Assembly (NCBI GenBank): GCA_024128875.1
Contig: JAMYFF010000001.1
Coordinates: 558,001-622,000, forward strand
Reading direction: 5' to 3'
Length of the DNA: 64,000 nucleotides
Source: Salinilacustrithrix flava
GTDB lineage: Bacteria > Actinomycetota > Acidimicrobiia > Acidimicrobiales > Salinilacustritrichaceae
A model generated the notes under the pieces. That model saw only the letters and a list, made by a program, of their open reading frames with translations. It searched no databases and had not been told where the DNA came from. The position numbers and the translations under genes were made by a program. Positions 16,433-26,339 of the stretch are shown piece after piece (the stretch's first letter is position 1; the number at the start of each line of letters is the position of its first letter).

Positions 16433-19400
16433 ATGCGCAGAACCCCAGAAGAGCACTCGGCGCGGTGGGCGGGCGGTTCGACATCACCGACGACATCGCA
16501 CCCCCAGCATCGGCGGCGCACGCGTCGTGGTGCACGGACCGCCCTGTTGGCGCTGGTCACGGCGTCACTGCTCGCGCCGACGCTCGGTGGCGTCGCGTCC
16601 GCCGATGACGGCGGAGGCAGCGAGGAGCCGGGAACGCCTGTGCTCAAGAGCACCTCGAACGACGGGCAGGGCCCGACGGTCGACGGCCACCTCGACGAGA
16701 ACGAGCATGCGTTCACGTCGTACATGAAGTTCTACGTGCCGACCCAGCGGGCCAACGGGCTCGTGGAGCCCGTCGACTACTACGACGTCGACGGCGCCCT
16801 CGTCGAGACGCGCGACCGAGCCAAGCCGATCGTGAACGTCTTCATCAACGGGCCGGTCGAGGGAGTCGACGGGGTCGGCTTCGTCGGACACGGCAAGCGC
16901 GACGCCTACGCCGCGGTGAGCCTCGACGACGGCGAGACGTGGAAGAAGTCGAACCTGTCGGAGTCGGCCTTCGAAGCCTCCTCCACCGTGGTCCGCCCGG
17001 ACATCGCGCTGTTCTCCGACACCGGGGGCAGCTACCCGGGCGACGTGATCAACATGTTCCACGCCGTGGCGGGCGAGAAGGTCCTCGTCGCCTGGCCCAG
17101 CCGCTACTGCTCGAGCGGGCAGCCCAACTACTCGCTCGACGGCAGCGAAGCGGGCCAGGCCCGTCGCGCCGCCATCGCGGACTACCTGGGCATCGACCTC
17201 TCGACAGCCTCGCCCGACGACCTGTACCTGCTCGACATGTACCAGGTCGCCGGCCAGCAGGGCTCCATCGACTACACCGACGACCGGACGCCACAGAACC
17301 AGCCGGTCGGTGAGGTGCCCTTCAGCTGCGTGTGGACCGCCCGTGGCCAGATGGTGGCCGGCGATGACCCGCGGACCCTCCCCGAAGAGGCCAGCTACAT
17401 GCGCTGGTTCAACACCGAGCGCCTGACCTCCGGTCGTCGCGACGCGATGCGCATCGAGGTCGCCGGCGTCGCCGGCGCCGGCTTCGCCATGACCTGGCAG
17501 GAGGACCCTGAAGGTCTCCGGCCCGGCCAGGGCGAGGGCCCCGGCGAGGGGTGGAGCGGCGCGATCGCGAACAACCAGACCGACGTCTGGTACTCCTACA
17601 TCGACTGGCAGGACTTCGACGTCGTCCAGGACCCCGCCGACGAGACCGGCACCACGCCCATGGCTCTCGCCGACTACGAGGTGGCGGCCGCCAGCGTCGA
17701 GGGCATCACCCAGAAGCCGAAGCCGTTCGTGCCGATGGCGATGCCGATGCCGATCACCGACAACGCCAAGTGCAGCCCGGACGACACCGCGCCGTACTGC
17801 TGGGGTGCGGCCAGCACCGTGGACCCGCCCGCCGATGACGAGAGCATCCCGCTCGTGCCCACCGACTTCGGGCTGAAGGACAGCTGCGCCGACACCGTCG
17901 TGGTCCCGACCGGTCAGAACGACGAGCCCACGGACGTGTGCGTCACCGAGGACGGCCTGCCCCTGCTCGGCAACACCGCCGCCACGCGGGCGCGCCTCAA
18001 CCTGTTCGGCTACGACTCGAGCGGCGCAGTGGCGGACGCGAGCACCGACAGCGCCTTCGCCATCGTGCAGCTCGAGGAGGACAAAGGCCTCGGCCGGGCG
18101 CTGTACCTCGCCGACCCGGAGACCGGGCTCCCGACCGACACGGTGTGCACAGCGGAGATCGATGAGCAGCTGTGCGTCCCCTTCGACGACGGCAAGAACC
18201 AGTGGTACCACTCGTTCAGCATGTCGCTGACCGACGAGCTGGTCGGTCACGAGCAGGACGGCCTCCTGGCCAACCTGGCCTTCCACGGCAACCTGCTGAA
18301 CCAGCCCGAGGTCGACTGGACGACCGGCGAGTTCTTCGCCCCGAAGAACACCGAAGAGATGTTCGGCTGGGCCGACTTCGGCTACGACCTCTACGCCACC
18401 GAGATCGCCCGGCGCGGCAGCCTGCTCGCCCAGGACATCCAGAAGGTCCACCCCGACACCTCGGTGGCGACCGGCGGCCTGCTGGCGCTGCCCACCTGGA
18501 AGCAGGGGCAGATGAACCAGGGCGGCCCGGCCGACGTGATGTCGCGCCGGATCGTGCTCCCCACGGACTGGGACATCACCGACGGCAACCCGTACGCCTT
18601 CCGGAACATGGAGTGCGAGACCAAGGCCTACGGCGACGGCTCGAACCCCTACTACCCCGAGGGCGTGTGCCTCGATTCGGCCATCAACCTGTCGGCCACC
18701 GTGCCGGACACGGCCATCGACACGGCCGCCGACACAGCGACGGCGACGCCGACGCTGACCTTCGGCGAGTCCACGTTCGCCACGAGCGACACGAACCCGG
18801 ACCTGCAGGGTGTGGTGCAGGGCGAAGGCGACACCACCAAGGTGCTGACCTGGCACCAGTGCCCGGCCGCGCCCACCAACGTCAGCGGCGAGCTGCAGGT
18901 GACCTGCGAGGAGGACAGCCGCACCGACGGGGACAGCAACCTCGCCGACCAGTCCTGGTACAACCCCTACGAGGTCGCCAAGGGCCACCGCGGCTTCCTC
19001 GACGGCGACTTCGTGATGATGCTGTACGCCTGGTCGCCGAACTGGCGGCTCAACACGGTCGGCCAGGACCGGTACGAGCTGAACATCCGGCGCTCCTTCA
19101 GCGGTGCGCAGGACTGGACGACCCTCCCGGGCGACTACACCCACTGGGACGGCACCACCCACACCGGTGACGGGACGGTGACCTGCGAGACCTTCCGGAG
19201 CACCGAGACAGGTTCGGGTGAGGTGGACGAGCCCCGGGTCTGCAACAGCTACGCCGCCGGCGCAGCCGAGCCGGCCCGCAACGTCACCCAGCACAAGTCG
19301 ATGCGGATCACCACCCTCGACCCGCGCTACGCGATGACCGGCGGACCGTACGGCTACGGCATCACGGCCGACACCCTCGGTTGGGAGCCTCCGGGCTACC

Positions 19401-20854
19401 TCGCTGGTGACGGCGAGAGCGAGGACGTCCGGGATCCGTCGCGGTACTTCATCGTCTACGAGACCGGTGACAACACCACCTCGGCCGATGGCGAGCCGGA
19501 ACCGCTGGACCTGTTCTACAGCCGGGGCGTGAGCTTCGGTGACGACTACGAGGTCTGGGCGGAGACGGAGGGCGGCGACGTGAGCACGTGCTACCCGAAC
19601 GACCCGCACGAGGTGGAGGACGTGCCCGAGGAGCTGATCGGGTCGGGCTTCTGCAACGAGTTCGACCAGATGGAGCAGGGCACCCCGGGCCTGGAGGCCA
19701 GCGAGGCGAGCCTCGCGGCCAACCCGGGTGGTGAGTTCCTCTACGGCACCTGGACCGAGCTGCTCCTCGAGGACGGCGAGGCCGTCGGATCGGATGCGAT
19801 GGCCCGCCGGGTCTGGTGGATCGACGGCTACGTCTCCGAGGTCTACGGCTGGCTGTTCGGCCAGGGTTCCGGCGACGGTGGTGACGACGGGGACGATGGG
19901 GACGACGACACCGGTGGCGGTGGCGGCGTCACGCCTCCGCCCTTCGATGACGACCCCGACTTCCCGCCCGGTCTGGTCGTCGCCCGGCGCGCCGGCCAGG
20001 ACCGGGTCGCCACGGCGATCGAGGTGGCCAAGGCCCAGTTCCCGGAGAAGGCCGGTGCGGCCGTGCTGGCCAACGCCGGCGTGTTCGCCGACGCCCTGGC
20101 CGGCACCCCGCTGGCCGTGGCCAAGGACGCCCCGATGCTGCTCACCTACACCGGTGAGCTGGACAGCCGGGTCGCCGAGGAGCTGGACCGGGTGCTCGAG
20201 CCCGGCGCGACGGTGTACCTCCTCGGAGGCACCGCAGCGCTGAGCGACAGCGTGGAGGCGGCGATCGTCGACCTCGGCTACGAGGTGGTCCGGTTCGCCG
20301 GCGCCACCCGGTACGAGACGGCGATCGAGATCGCCGAGACCGGGCTCGGGAACCCGGCGACGGTGTTCCTGACCACCGGTCGCAACTTCGCCGACGGGCT
20401 CACCGCCGGCACGGCTGCGGCCACGGTGGACGGGGCGGTGCTGCTCACCGACGGCGACCAGATGGTTCCTGCGGTGGTCGACTACCTGACGGCGAACGTG
20501 CCCGACGTCCGCTACGCCGTCGGCGGGCCGGCCACCCGGGCGGACACGGGTGCCCAAGCGATCGCCGGCGCCGACCGGTACGCCACGTCAGCGCTGCTGG
20601 CCGCCGCGTTCTTCGAGGCCCCGACCTTCGTCGGCATCACCAGCGGCGAGAAGTTCCCTGACGCCCTCAGCGGCGGGGTCGCCTCGGCGATGAACGGCGG
20701 GCCGCTGATGCTCTCGGCGAGCGACGCCCTGAGCGCAGCGACCGCTGGGTACCTGGCCGATCGGGCTGAATCCGTCACCGAGGTGGAGATCTACGGGGGC
20801 CCGGCGGCGATCGCCGAGGCCGTCGTCGATGCCATCGCCGCAGCGTTGAGCTGA
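16433..20854 (+). CDS. Very large secreted protein with BNR-like region and C-terminal cell-wall-binding repeats
   Basis: 1473 residues. The ATG at 16433 has AGGAGGAG eight bases upstream. The signal peptide has a long basic n-region before ALLALVTASLLAPTLGG and ends near VASADDGG. The next part (about 60-1140) contains an Asp-box-like strand (SLDDGETWKKSNLS), repeated Trp/Tyr-rich strands (DVWYSYIDWQDFD, GEFLYGTWTELLLEDGE) and many cysteines, which suggests a sialidase-type beta-propeller. No sialidase catalytic set was recognised. An Asp/Gly linker (about 1145-1165) precedes three PF04122 repeats (about 1189-1473) that duplicate those of the gene at 11787. It is probably held on the cell surface by these repeats. 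Substrate is unknown. Confidence 0.87.
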   Translation: MRRTPEEHSARWAGGSTSPTTSHPQHRRRTRRGARTALLALVTASLLAPTLGGVASADDGGGSEEPGTPVLKSTSNDGQGPTVDGHLDENEHAFTSYMKFYVPTQRANGLVEPVDYYDVDGALVETRDRAKPIVNVFINGPVEGVDGVGFVGHGKRDAYAAVSLDDGETWKKSNLSESAFEASSTVVRPDIALFSDTGGSYPGDVINMFHAVAGEKVLVAWPSRYCSSGQPNYSLDGSEAGQARRAAIADYLGIDLSTASPDDLYLLDMYQVAGQQGSIDYTDDRTPQNQPVGEVPFSCVWTARGQMVAGDDPRTLPEEASYMRWFNTERLTSGRRDAMRIEVAGVAGAGFAMTWQEDPEGLRPGQGEGPGEGWSGAIANNQTDVWYSYIDWQDFDVVQDPADETGTTPMALADYEVAAASVEGITQKPKPFVPMAMPMPITDNAKCSPDDTAPYCWGAASTVDPPADDESIPLVPTDFGLKDSCADTVVVPTGQNDEPTDVCVTEDGLPLLGNTAATRARLNLFGYDSSGAVADASTDSAFAIVQLEEDKGLGRALYLADPETGLPTDTVCTAEIDEQLCVPFDDGKNQWYHSFSMSLTDELVGHEQDGLLANLAFHGNLLNQPEVDWTTGEFFAPKNTEEMFGWADFGYDLYATEIARRGSLLAQDIQKVHPDTSVATGGLLALPTWKQGQMNQGGPADVMSRRIVLPTDWDITDGNPYAFRNMECETKAYGDGSNPYYPEGVCLDSAINLSATVPDTAIDTAADTATATPTLTFGESTFATSDTNPDLQGVVQGEGDTTKVLTWHQCPAAPTNVSGELQVTCEEDSRTDGDSNLADQSWYNPYEVAKGHRGFLDGDFVMMLYAWSPNWRLNTVGQDRYELNIRRSFSGAQDWTTLPGDYTHWDGTTHTGDGTVTCETFRSTETGSGEVDEPRVCNSYAAGAAEPARNVTQHKSMRITTLDPRYAMTGGPYGYGITADTLGWEPPGYLAGDGESEDVRDPSRYFIVYETGDNTTSADGEPEPLDLFYSRGVSFGDDYEVWAETEGGDVSTCYPNDPHEVEDVPEELIGSGFCNEFDQMEQGTPGLEASEASLAANPGGEFLYGTWTELLLEDGEAVGSDAMARRVWWIDGYVSEVYGWLFGQGSGDGGDDGDDGDDDTGGGGGVTPPPFDDDPDFPPGLVVARRAGQDRVATAIEVAKAQFPEKAGAAVLANAGVFADALAGTPLAVAKDAPMLLTYTGELDSRVAEELDRVLEPGATVYLLGGTAALSDSVEAAIVDLGYEVVRFAGATRYETAIEIAETGLGNPATVFLTTGRNFADGLTAGTAAATVDGAVLLTDGDQMVPAVVDYLTANVPDVRYAVGGPATRADTGAQAIAGADRYATSALLAAAFFEAPTFVGITSGEKFPDALSGGVASAMNGGPLMLSASDALSAATAGYLADRAESVTEVEIYGGPAAIAEAVVDAIAAALS

Positions 20855-20899
20855 CCGCCGGAGCCTCGACGGCGAGCGGGCACCTGCGGGTGCCCGCTC
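20000..20899 (+). repeat. Duplicated cell-wall-binding module, copy 2 (with terminator)
   Basis: This is the second copy of the module described at 14346-15255, in the same orientation about 5.65 kb downstream. It encodes the three PF04122 repeats of the second giant protein and includes the hairpin beyond the stop. Direct repeats of this size can recombine and would delete or amplify the hydrolase and most of the second surface gene. Confidence 0.85.
20874..20899 (+). terminator. Hairpin terminator after the second giant surface protein
   Basis: A perfect 11-bp stem GAGCGGGCACC / GGTGCCCGCTC with a TGCG loop lies 20 bases after the stop. It matches the hairpin at 15228-15257 except in the loop. 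No T-run follows. Confidence 0.72.
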
Positions 20900-20961
20900 A
20901 CCGTCGCGTCCGGACGCGTTGCCGGCCCACGACCCCGAGAGGGTCCCGTACCCTCGACCGT

Positions 20962-22605
20962 GTGCTGACCGGATTCGACACCCACGAGGTCACCAACCAG
21001 CCGCCACCGCTCGAGGGCCACGACGTCTTCGGCTCCGACGTCGCCCTCGTCGACGCCGTCGCCCGCAGCGGCGGTGAGTGGGCGTTGGCCGACCTCGCCA
21101 CCCTGGGCCGCCTCGCCGGTTCGCCCGAGGCCATCGAGTGGGGCCGCCAGGCGAACCGCAACCCACCCGAGCTGCGCACGCACGATCGGTACGGCAACCG
21201 CCTCGACGTCGTCGACTACCACCCCGCCTACCACCAGCTGATGCGCACCGCGGTGGCCCACGGCCTCCATGCCGCGCCCTGGGCCGACGAGCGCACCGGC
21301 GCCCACGTGGCCCGGGCCGCCAAGGTCCTCACCTGGTACCAGGTCGACGGCGGCCACATCTGCCCGATCTCCATGACCTACTCGTCGGTGCCCGCGCTGC
21401 GGCACGAGCCCCGCCTGGCCGCGGTGTGGGAGCCCCGCCTCACCTCGCTCGAGTACGACCCGGCCAACCGTCCCGCCGGCGAGAAGTCAGGTGCGACCTG
21501 CGGCATGGCGATGACCGAGAAGCAGGGCGGCTCCGACGTCCGGGCCAACACGACCACCGCGACGCCGGCCGACGACGGCTCGTACCGGCTCACCGGCCAC
21601 AAGTGGTTCTGCTCGGCACCCATGTGCGACGTCTTCCTCGTGCTGGCCCAGGCACCAGGCGGTCTCACCTGCTTCCTCGTGCCGCGCTGGCGTCCCGACG
21701 GGACCCGCAACCCGGTCCGCATCCAGCGGCTGAAGGACAAGCTGGGCGATCGGTCGAACGCGTCGAGTGAGATCGAGCTGCTCGACACCTTCGGGGAGCG
21801 CATCGGCGACGAGGGCCGCGGGGTCCGCACGATCATCGAGATGGTGAACCACACGCGCCTGGACTGCGTGCTCGGCGCCACCGCCATCCACCGCCAGGGC
21901 GTGGCCCAGGCCACCTGGCACGCGCACCACCGCACCGCGTTCGGCGCCACCCTCGACCGCCAGCCGCTGATGGCCAACGTGCTCGCCGACCTCGCCATCG
22001 AATCCGAGGCGGCCACGCTCTCCGCCATCCGCTTGGCCCGCGCCTTCGATGCCCCGGCCGCCGACGAGCACGAGCAGCACATGAAGCGCCTGCTCACCCC
22101 GATCGTGAAGTACTGGACCTGCAAGCGGGCGCCGATGCACACCGCCGAGTCGCTGGAGTGCCTGGGTGGTGCCGGCTACGTCGAGGAGTCCGACCTGCCC
22201 CGCCTGTTCCGCCAGTCGCCGCTGAACGGCGTGTGGGAGGGGTCGGGCAACGTGATCTGCCTGGACGTGCTGCGAGCGGTGGGTCGGGCGCCCGAGACGC
22301 TCGACGCCTACTGGACCGAGGTCGACGCCGCCGCCGGCAGCGACCGCCGGTTCGACACCGCCGCCGACGCGCTCCGCACGGAGCTGGGCGACTTCGATGA
22401 CATCGAGCTGCGCGCCCGGCGCCTCGTCGAGCAGATGGCGCTGCTGTTCCAGGCGTCGCAGGTGCTGCAGCACTCCCCGGCCCCGGTGGCCGACGCGTTC
22501 GTGGCGTCACGGCTGGGCGACGACGGTCGCCTGGCGTTCGGGACGCTGCCCACCGGACTGGCACTCGACGAGGTCATCGACCGGGCCCGGCCGGTGGTGG
22601 CCTGA
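20962..22605 (+). CDS. aidB: AidB-like acyl-CoA dehydrogenase (alkylation-response flavoprotein)
   Basis: 547 residues from the GTG at 20962; the E. coli AidB length is 541. Landmarks run through the whole chain as in AidB: THEVTNQPPPL at the N-terminus, RQANRNPPELR, CPISMTYS, GMAMTEKQGGSDVRANTT, LTGHKWFCSAP, RLKDKLGDRSNASSEIE, ECLGGAGYVEESDLPRL and NGVWEGSGNVICLDVLR. AidB binds FAD and DNA and protects against alkylating agents; the real substrate is unsettled. The start is favoured because the conserved region begins five residues later and no better site is visible. It converges with an FeS-type photolyase with 10 bases between stops, so two DNA-protection genes are adjacent. It could be a metabolic paralogue, but the match favours AidB. 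Confidence 0.93.
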   Translation: MLTGFDTHEVTNQPPPLEGHDVFGSDVALVDAVARSGGEWALADLATLGRLAGSPEAIEWGRQANRNPPELRTHDRYGNRLDVVDYHPAYHQLMRTAVAHGLHAAPWADERTGAHVARAAKVLTWYQVDGGHICPISMTYSSVPALRHEPRLAAVWEPRLTSLEYDPANRPAGEKSGATCGMAMTEKQGGSDVRANTTTATPADDGSYRLTGHKWFCSAPMCDVFLVLAQAPGGLTCFLVPRWRPDGTRNPVRIQRLKDKLGDRSNASSEIELLDTFGERIGDEGRGVRTIIEMVNHTRLDCVLGATAIHRQGVAQATWHAHHRTAFGATLDRQPLMANVLADLAIESEAATLSAIRLARAFDAPAADEHEQHMKRLLTPIVKYWTCKRAPMHTAESLECLGGAGYVEESDLPRLFRQSPLNGVWEGSGNVICLDVLRAVGRAPETLDAYWTEVDAAAGSDRRFDTAADALRTELGDFDDIELRARRLVEQMALLFQASQVLQHSPAPVADAFVASRLGDDGRLAFGTLPTGLALDEVIDRARPVVA

Positions 22606-22615
22606 CCCACCCGGG

Positions 22616-24094
22616 TCAGAGTCGTCCCTCCGCGGCGGCCTCGATCGCCGCGGCGGCACGGGCTCGCACGTCGTCGAGGTCGGACAGCCGATCGAGGTTG
22701 GCGAGCGGCCGTGCCATCCGGTTGTTGCCGGAGAGCCGCTCGCGGTGCCGGGCGAGGAAGTCCCAGTAGAGCGTGGTGATCGGGCAGGCGTCCTCCCCGG
22801 TGCGCCGGCGCGGGTCGTACCGGCACCCGCGGCAGTAGTCGCTCATCCGGTTCACGTAGGCACCGCCCGAGACGTAGGGCTTGGTCGCCATCCGCCCGCC
22901 GTCGGCCCACAGCGCCATGCCCATGACGTTGGGGACCATCACCCACTCGGCCGCGTCGATGTAGGTGTCGGACATCCAGTCGAGGACGTGGCGGGGGTGG
23001 ACCCCGAGGAGGTTGGCGACGTTGGACAGCAGCATCAGCCGGGGGATGTGGTGGACCCACGCCCGCTCGTGCAGGCCGGCGACGGTGTCGGCCATGCACG
23101 CCATGTCGGTCGACGCCTCGCCGGTGAACATCGGCGGCAGGTCGCCGTCGTGGCCGAGGGCGTTGCTGTCGGCGTGGTCCGGCCACAGCCAGTAGAGCCC
23201 CCACACGAACTCCCGCCACCCGATGACCTGGCGGATGAACCCTTCGGCGCTGTTCAGCGGGACGGCCCCGGAGCGGTAGGCGTCCTCGACCCGGTCGCAG
23301 ACCTCGTCGGGCAGCAGCAGGCCGAGGTTCAGGTACGGGCTCAGCATCGAGTGGGCCAGCGACCACGATCGGGTGGTCATGGCGTCCTCGTAGGTGCCGA
23401 ACCGCACCAGCTCGTGGTCGACGAAGTGGCGCAGCCGGGCGAGTGCGGCGCGGCGTGAGGTCGCCCACCACCCCACCGGTTCCGCACCCTTGGCGTCGGG
23501 GAGGGAGGCGAGGACCTCCTCGTCGACCTCGTCGAGGCGCGACGCCTGCGGCTCGGTGAAGATCGACGCGTCCTCCGGCGGCGGCTCCCGGTTGTCGGCG
23601 TCCAGGTTCCAGCGGCCACCCACCGGCCGGTCGCCGTCCATGAGGTAGCCGAGGTCGGTCCGGGTCCAGCGGTAGAAGTCCTCCAGCTTGAGGCTGCGGC
23701 GACCCTCGGCCCACGCCGCGAGCTCGTCGTGGTGGCGCAGGAACTGGTTCGACCGCACCTGCTCGATGCCGAGTCGCTCGCACAGCGCCCGACCGGCCCG
23801 GGAGTTCGCCTCGGTGGCGATCACCCGGTCGGGGCGGTGCTCCGCCACGTGGGCCTCGATGCCGGCGGCCATGGTGGGTGCCCGCCGGAGGTCGACGTCG
23901 TAGCCGGCGTCGCGCAGCTCCTCGGCGAAGCGGCGCATGGCGGTGATCACGAGGTGCAGCCGCTGGACGTGGCGCGCCGGTCGGAGCAGCGCCTCGCTCT
24001 CCACGAGCAGCACGCGGCATTCGCCGGGTTCGCGCGCTGCCAGCGCGCCGATGCGGCGGTTGAGCTGGTCGCCGAAGACGAGCACGGTGTCCAC
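22616..24094 (-). CDS. FeS-type cryptochrome/(6-4) photolyase (PhrB/CryB family)
   Basis: 492 residues. The N-terminal photolyase-related domain starts VLVFGDQLN and reaches about residue 130. The FAD-binding domain contains GFIRQVIGWREFVWG and SPYLNLGLL. Four cysteines at residues 333, 421, 424 and 437 have the same spacing as the iron-sulfur ligands of Agrobacterium PhrB (350, 438, 441, 454), with a uniform offset of 17. This supports a [4Fe-4S] cluster and (6-4) photolyase activity. The GTG start lies 10 bases after the stop of the upstream membrane PLC-like gene, so they probably share a transcript. Repair of UV damage is known for the family; a signalling role (CryB type) is the alternative. 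Confidence 0.93.
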   Translation of the reverse strand: MDTVLVFGDQLNRRIGALAAREPGECRVLLVESEALLRPARHVQRLHLVITAMRRFAEELRDAGYDVDLRRAPTMAAGIEAHVAEHRPDRVIATEANSRAGRALCERLGIEQVRSNQFLRHHDELAAWAEGRRSLKLEDFYRWTRTDLGYLMDGDRPVGGRWNLDADNREPPPEDASIFTEPQASRLDEVDEEVLASLPDAKGAEPVGWWATSRRAALARLRHFVDHELVRFGTYEDAMTTRSWSLAHSMLSPYLNLGLLLPDEVCDRVEDAYRSGAVPLNSAEGFIRQVIGWREFVWGLYWLWPDHADSNALGHDGDLPPMFTGEASTDMACMADTVAGLHERAWVHHIPRLMLLSNVANLLGVHPRHVLDWMSDTYIDAAEWVMVPNVMGMALWADGGRMATKPYVSGGAYVNRMSDYCRGCRYDPRRRTGEDACPITTLYWDFLARHRERLSGNNRMARPLANLDRLSDLDDVRARAAAAIEAAAEGRL

Positions 24095-24104
24095 GGCCGG
24101 CCAG

Positions 24105-26318
24105 TCAACCGCGGCGAGCGGCGGCCAGGCCGTTCAGCCGGTCGACCGCCGAGCGCACGTCGCCGATGCCGGCGAAGTCGACGGCGACGAAGTTCGGCAG
24201 CCGCCCGCGCTCGACACCGCACCGGTGCGCCCGGTCGACGATGACGTCCTCGGCGTTGGCGGCGACGGCGTTGCGGCGGTCGGGTGCGACCGCCTCCAAC
24301 CAGTGGTTGAGCAGGAACAGCGGCGCATCGGCCGGCCCCCGGTTGCGGTCGCACGAGAGGTCGTCGACCGACGCGAACCGGTACGGCGTGTCCTGGATGT
24401 GGGCGAAGGCTGCGTGGTACCAGTTCGGCGGAGGTCCCTCCTCCTCGGCGAAGACGACCAGCCGCTCACCCCGGTCGACCAGCTCGCCGAGGGTCGCCCA
24501 CGGTTCTCCGTCGTCGTGCGCGTGCAGGTACGGCGTCAGCCCTGCGGCCTCGAAGGCGTCGATCGTGTCCTCGGTGGTGATGGCGTCCTGGACGATGAGG
24601 GTCACCACCTCCCTCGGGTTGGCATCGAGGAAGGCGCGCACGTCGACCAGGGCGTCGACCAGCGGCAACGCCCCCCAGAGGCAGTGGTTGTGGCAGAGGT
24701 AGGTCCCGGGTCGACCCGATGCCCGGGTGCGGCCCTCGATGGCGAAGGTGGCGTCGACCACCGCGCGCGGGATGGCGGGATCGATGGCGGCCAGCTGCTC
24801 GACCGACACCACGTCGGTCCAGTAGTGGGTGTCGATCAGCAGGGCGCGGATGCCGCTGTCGAGCTGCTCACCGATCGTCTCGTCGTGCTCCGGCCAGACC
24901 TCCACCACGTCGGGGCTCGACATGGAGTTGTGGGTGGCGGCCTGCACGACCTCGTCGTACCGGCGGTCGCACAGCTCGACGTGGCCGTTGCAGGTCTCCT
25001 CCGACTGCGGGGACGGGGCGAGCACCCAACCGACACCCCCGAGGACGACGGCGGTTGCGGCGGCCAGCGCGACGGTGCGCCTGGGTCGTGCTCGCGGTCC
25101 GGAGGCCCGTGCCGTCGCGCCTGCGAGGGCAGCGCCGACCGCCAGCACGCCGCCGACTGCCAGCGGCAGTGCGGCCAAGCGCAACGCCGCCCCGCCGAGG
25201 GCCGAGGCGAGCTCGGCCTGCACGTCCGACACCACGCCGCGCAGCCCGGGTGGGAGGTCCCACGTGCCCGGCCCGGTCCCGGTCGCTGCGGCCAACGGCG
25301 GGCGGACCACCGAGCGGACCGCGAGCCAGCCCGCCACCGTCATGGCCGCGGCGGCGACCCCACCCCCGGCGAGGATGAGCATCGCCCGACGCGGCCTGCG
25401 TCGATCGCGGAGGACGATCGCGACGACCGCAGCGAGCGTGACCGACGCGCCGATCGCGAGGGCGGCGGGACCGAACCAGGAGGCCAGGTCGCGCACGGTG
25501 TCGAGGTTCGCGAGGACGCTGCGCCGGGGTTCACCCGCTCGTTCGGCGAGCTGGGCCACCGGATCGAACGCACGCCCGTCGGCCAGGCGATCGCCCAGTG
25601 CCTGGCGTGCCGCGTCGGCCCGCACCCGGATCGCCTCGCTGGCCGCGACGACGACCGCGTCGTGATCGGAGCCCGCCGCCGCCAGCGCGGCGACCGCTGC
25701 GGGATCCGCACCGGTGCGGTCGGCGACGGCGTCGAGCACCGATGCGACCGCATCCCGGTCGATCGCCGGCGCCGGGACGGGGACGACGGAAGGCACCTGT
25801 CCTGCTGCGAGCGCAGTGAGGAACGCTCCCACGGCCTCCCGGTACCGCTGGATGGTTGCGCTCACCGACTCGGTCCCGGTCGCCAGCAGGGCGCGGGCGT
25901 GCTGCACTCCGGCCGCCTCGATGCGGGCGAGCTCCGCCCGGAGGTCGACGGGGGCGTCGGCCCGCGCCACGTCACCCCGGACGTACGCGAGCACCTCGGC
26001 CAGCAACGCCTCGGTGCCGGTGCGCAAACGCGACGGTGGGACCACCCAGCGGAGCGTGTTCGTGGCGATGACCCTGGCCTCGTCCGGGTCGACCGCCTCG
26101 AATCGCAGCCCGCCGAGCAGGTCTGCGGCGACGGCGTCGATCTCGGGATCGGTGAGGACGTCGGTGTACGCCCGCTCGTAGGCGTCGGCCCGGGCCAGCG
26201 CTCCCAGGTACAAACCCTCGTCGAGGACGTGGCCCCGCACCAGGACCACCCCGACCACGAGCAGGTGGCCGATCCCCACCGTCAGGACGAGAGCAGCCGT
26301 GACGGCGACGCGACGCAC
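24105..26318 (-). CDS. Multi-span membrane protein with C-terminal PI-PLC-X-like domain
   Basis: 737 residues from the GTG at 26318, which places a membrane-insertion signal at the very start (VAVTAALVLTVGIGHLLVVG). An ATG at 26396 is possible but would put a 13-bp hairpin inside the gene. Residues about 25-300 form an extracellular helical region rich in Ala/Arg/Asp, followed by four hydrophobic spans (about 300-450). The C-terminal 280 residues are a phosphatidylinositol phospholipase C X-like TIM barrel: QAATHNSMS near residue 462, GIRALLIDTHYW, TYLCHNHCLWG and EVVTLIVQD. The two active-site histidines appear present. The substrate may be a phosphoinositide, a glycolipid or another phosphodiester. 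It probably shares a transcript with the photolyase. The combined architecture is not one I recognise. Confidence 0.85.
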   Translation of the reverse strand: MRRVAVTAALVLTVGIGHLLVVGVVLVRGHVLDEGLYLGALARADAYERAYTDVLTDPEIDAVAADLLGGLRFEAVDPDEARVIATNTLRWVVPPSRLRTGTEALLAEVLAYVRGDVARADAPVDLRAELARIEAAGVQHARALLATGTESVSATIQRYREAVGAFLTALAAGQVPSVVPVPAPAIDRDAVASVLDAVADRTGADPAAVAALAAAGSDHDAVVVAASEAIRVRADAARQALGDRLADGRAFDPVAQLAERAGEPRRSVLANLDTVRDLASWFGPAALAIGASVTLAAVVAIVLRDRRRPRRAMLILAGGGVAAAAMTVAGWLAVRSVVRPPLAAATGTGPGTWDLPPGLRGVVSDVQAELASALGGAALRLAALPLAVGGVLAVGAALAGATARASGPRARPRRTVALAAATAVVLGGVGWVLAPSPQSEETCNGHVELCDRRYDEVVQAATHNSMSSPDVVEVWPEHDETIGEQLDSGIRALLIDTHYWTDVVSVEQLAAIDPAIPRAVVDATFAIEGRTRASGRPGTYLCHNHCLWGALPLVDALVDVRAFLDANPREVVTLIVQDAITTEDTIDAFEAAGLTPYLHAHDDGEPWATLGELVDRGERLVVFAEEEGPPPNWYHAAFAHIQDTPYRFASVDDLSCDRNRGPADAPLFLLNHWLEAVAPDRRNAVAANAEDVIVDRAHRCGVERGRLPNFVAVDFAGIGDVRSAVDRLNGLAAARRG

Positions 26319-26339
26319 TGGGCGCGACCGTAGCGGCGA

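Noticed and set aside
16565..20557. 1330-codon minus-strand frame opposite the second giant surface gene.
   Set aside because: Shadow frame; Val/Gly/His-rich without any recognisable domain.
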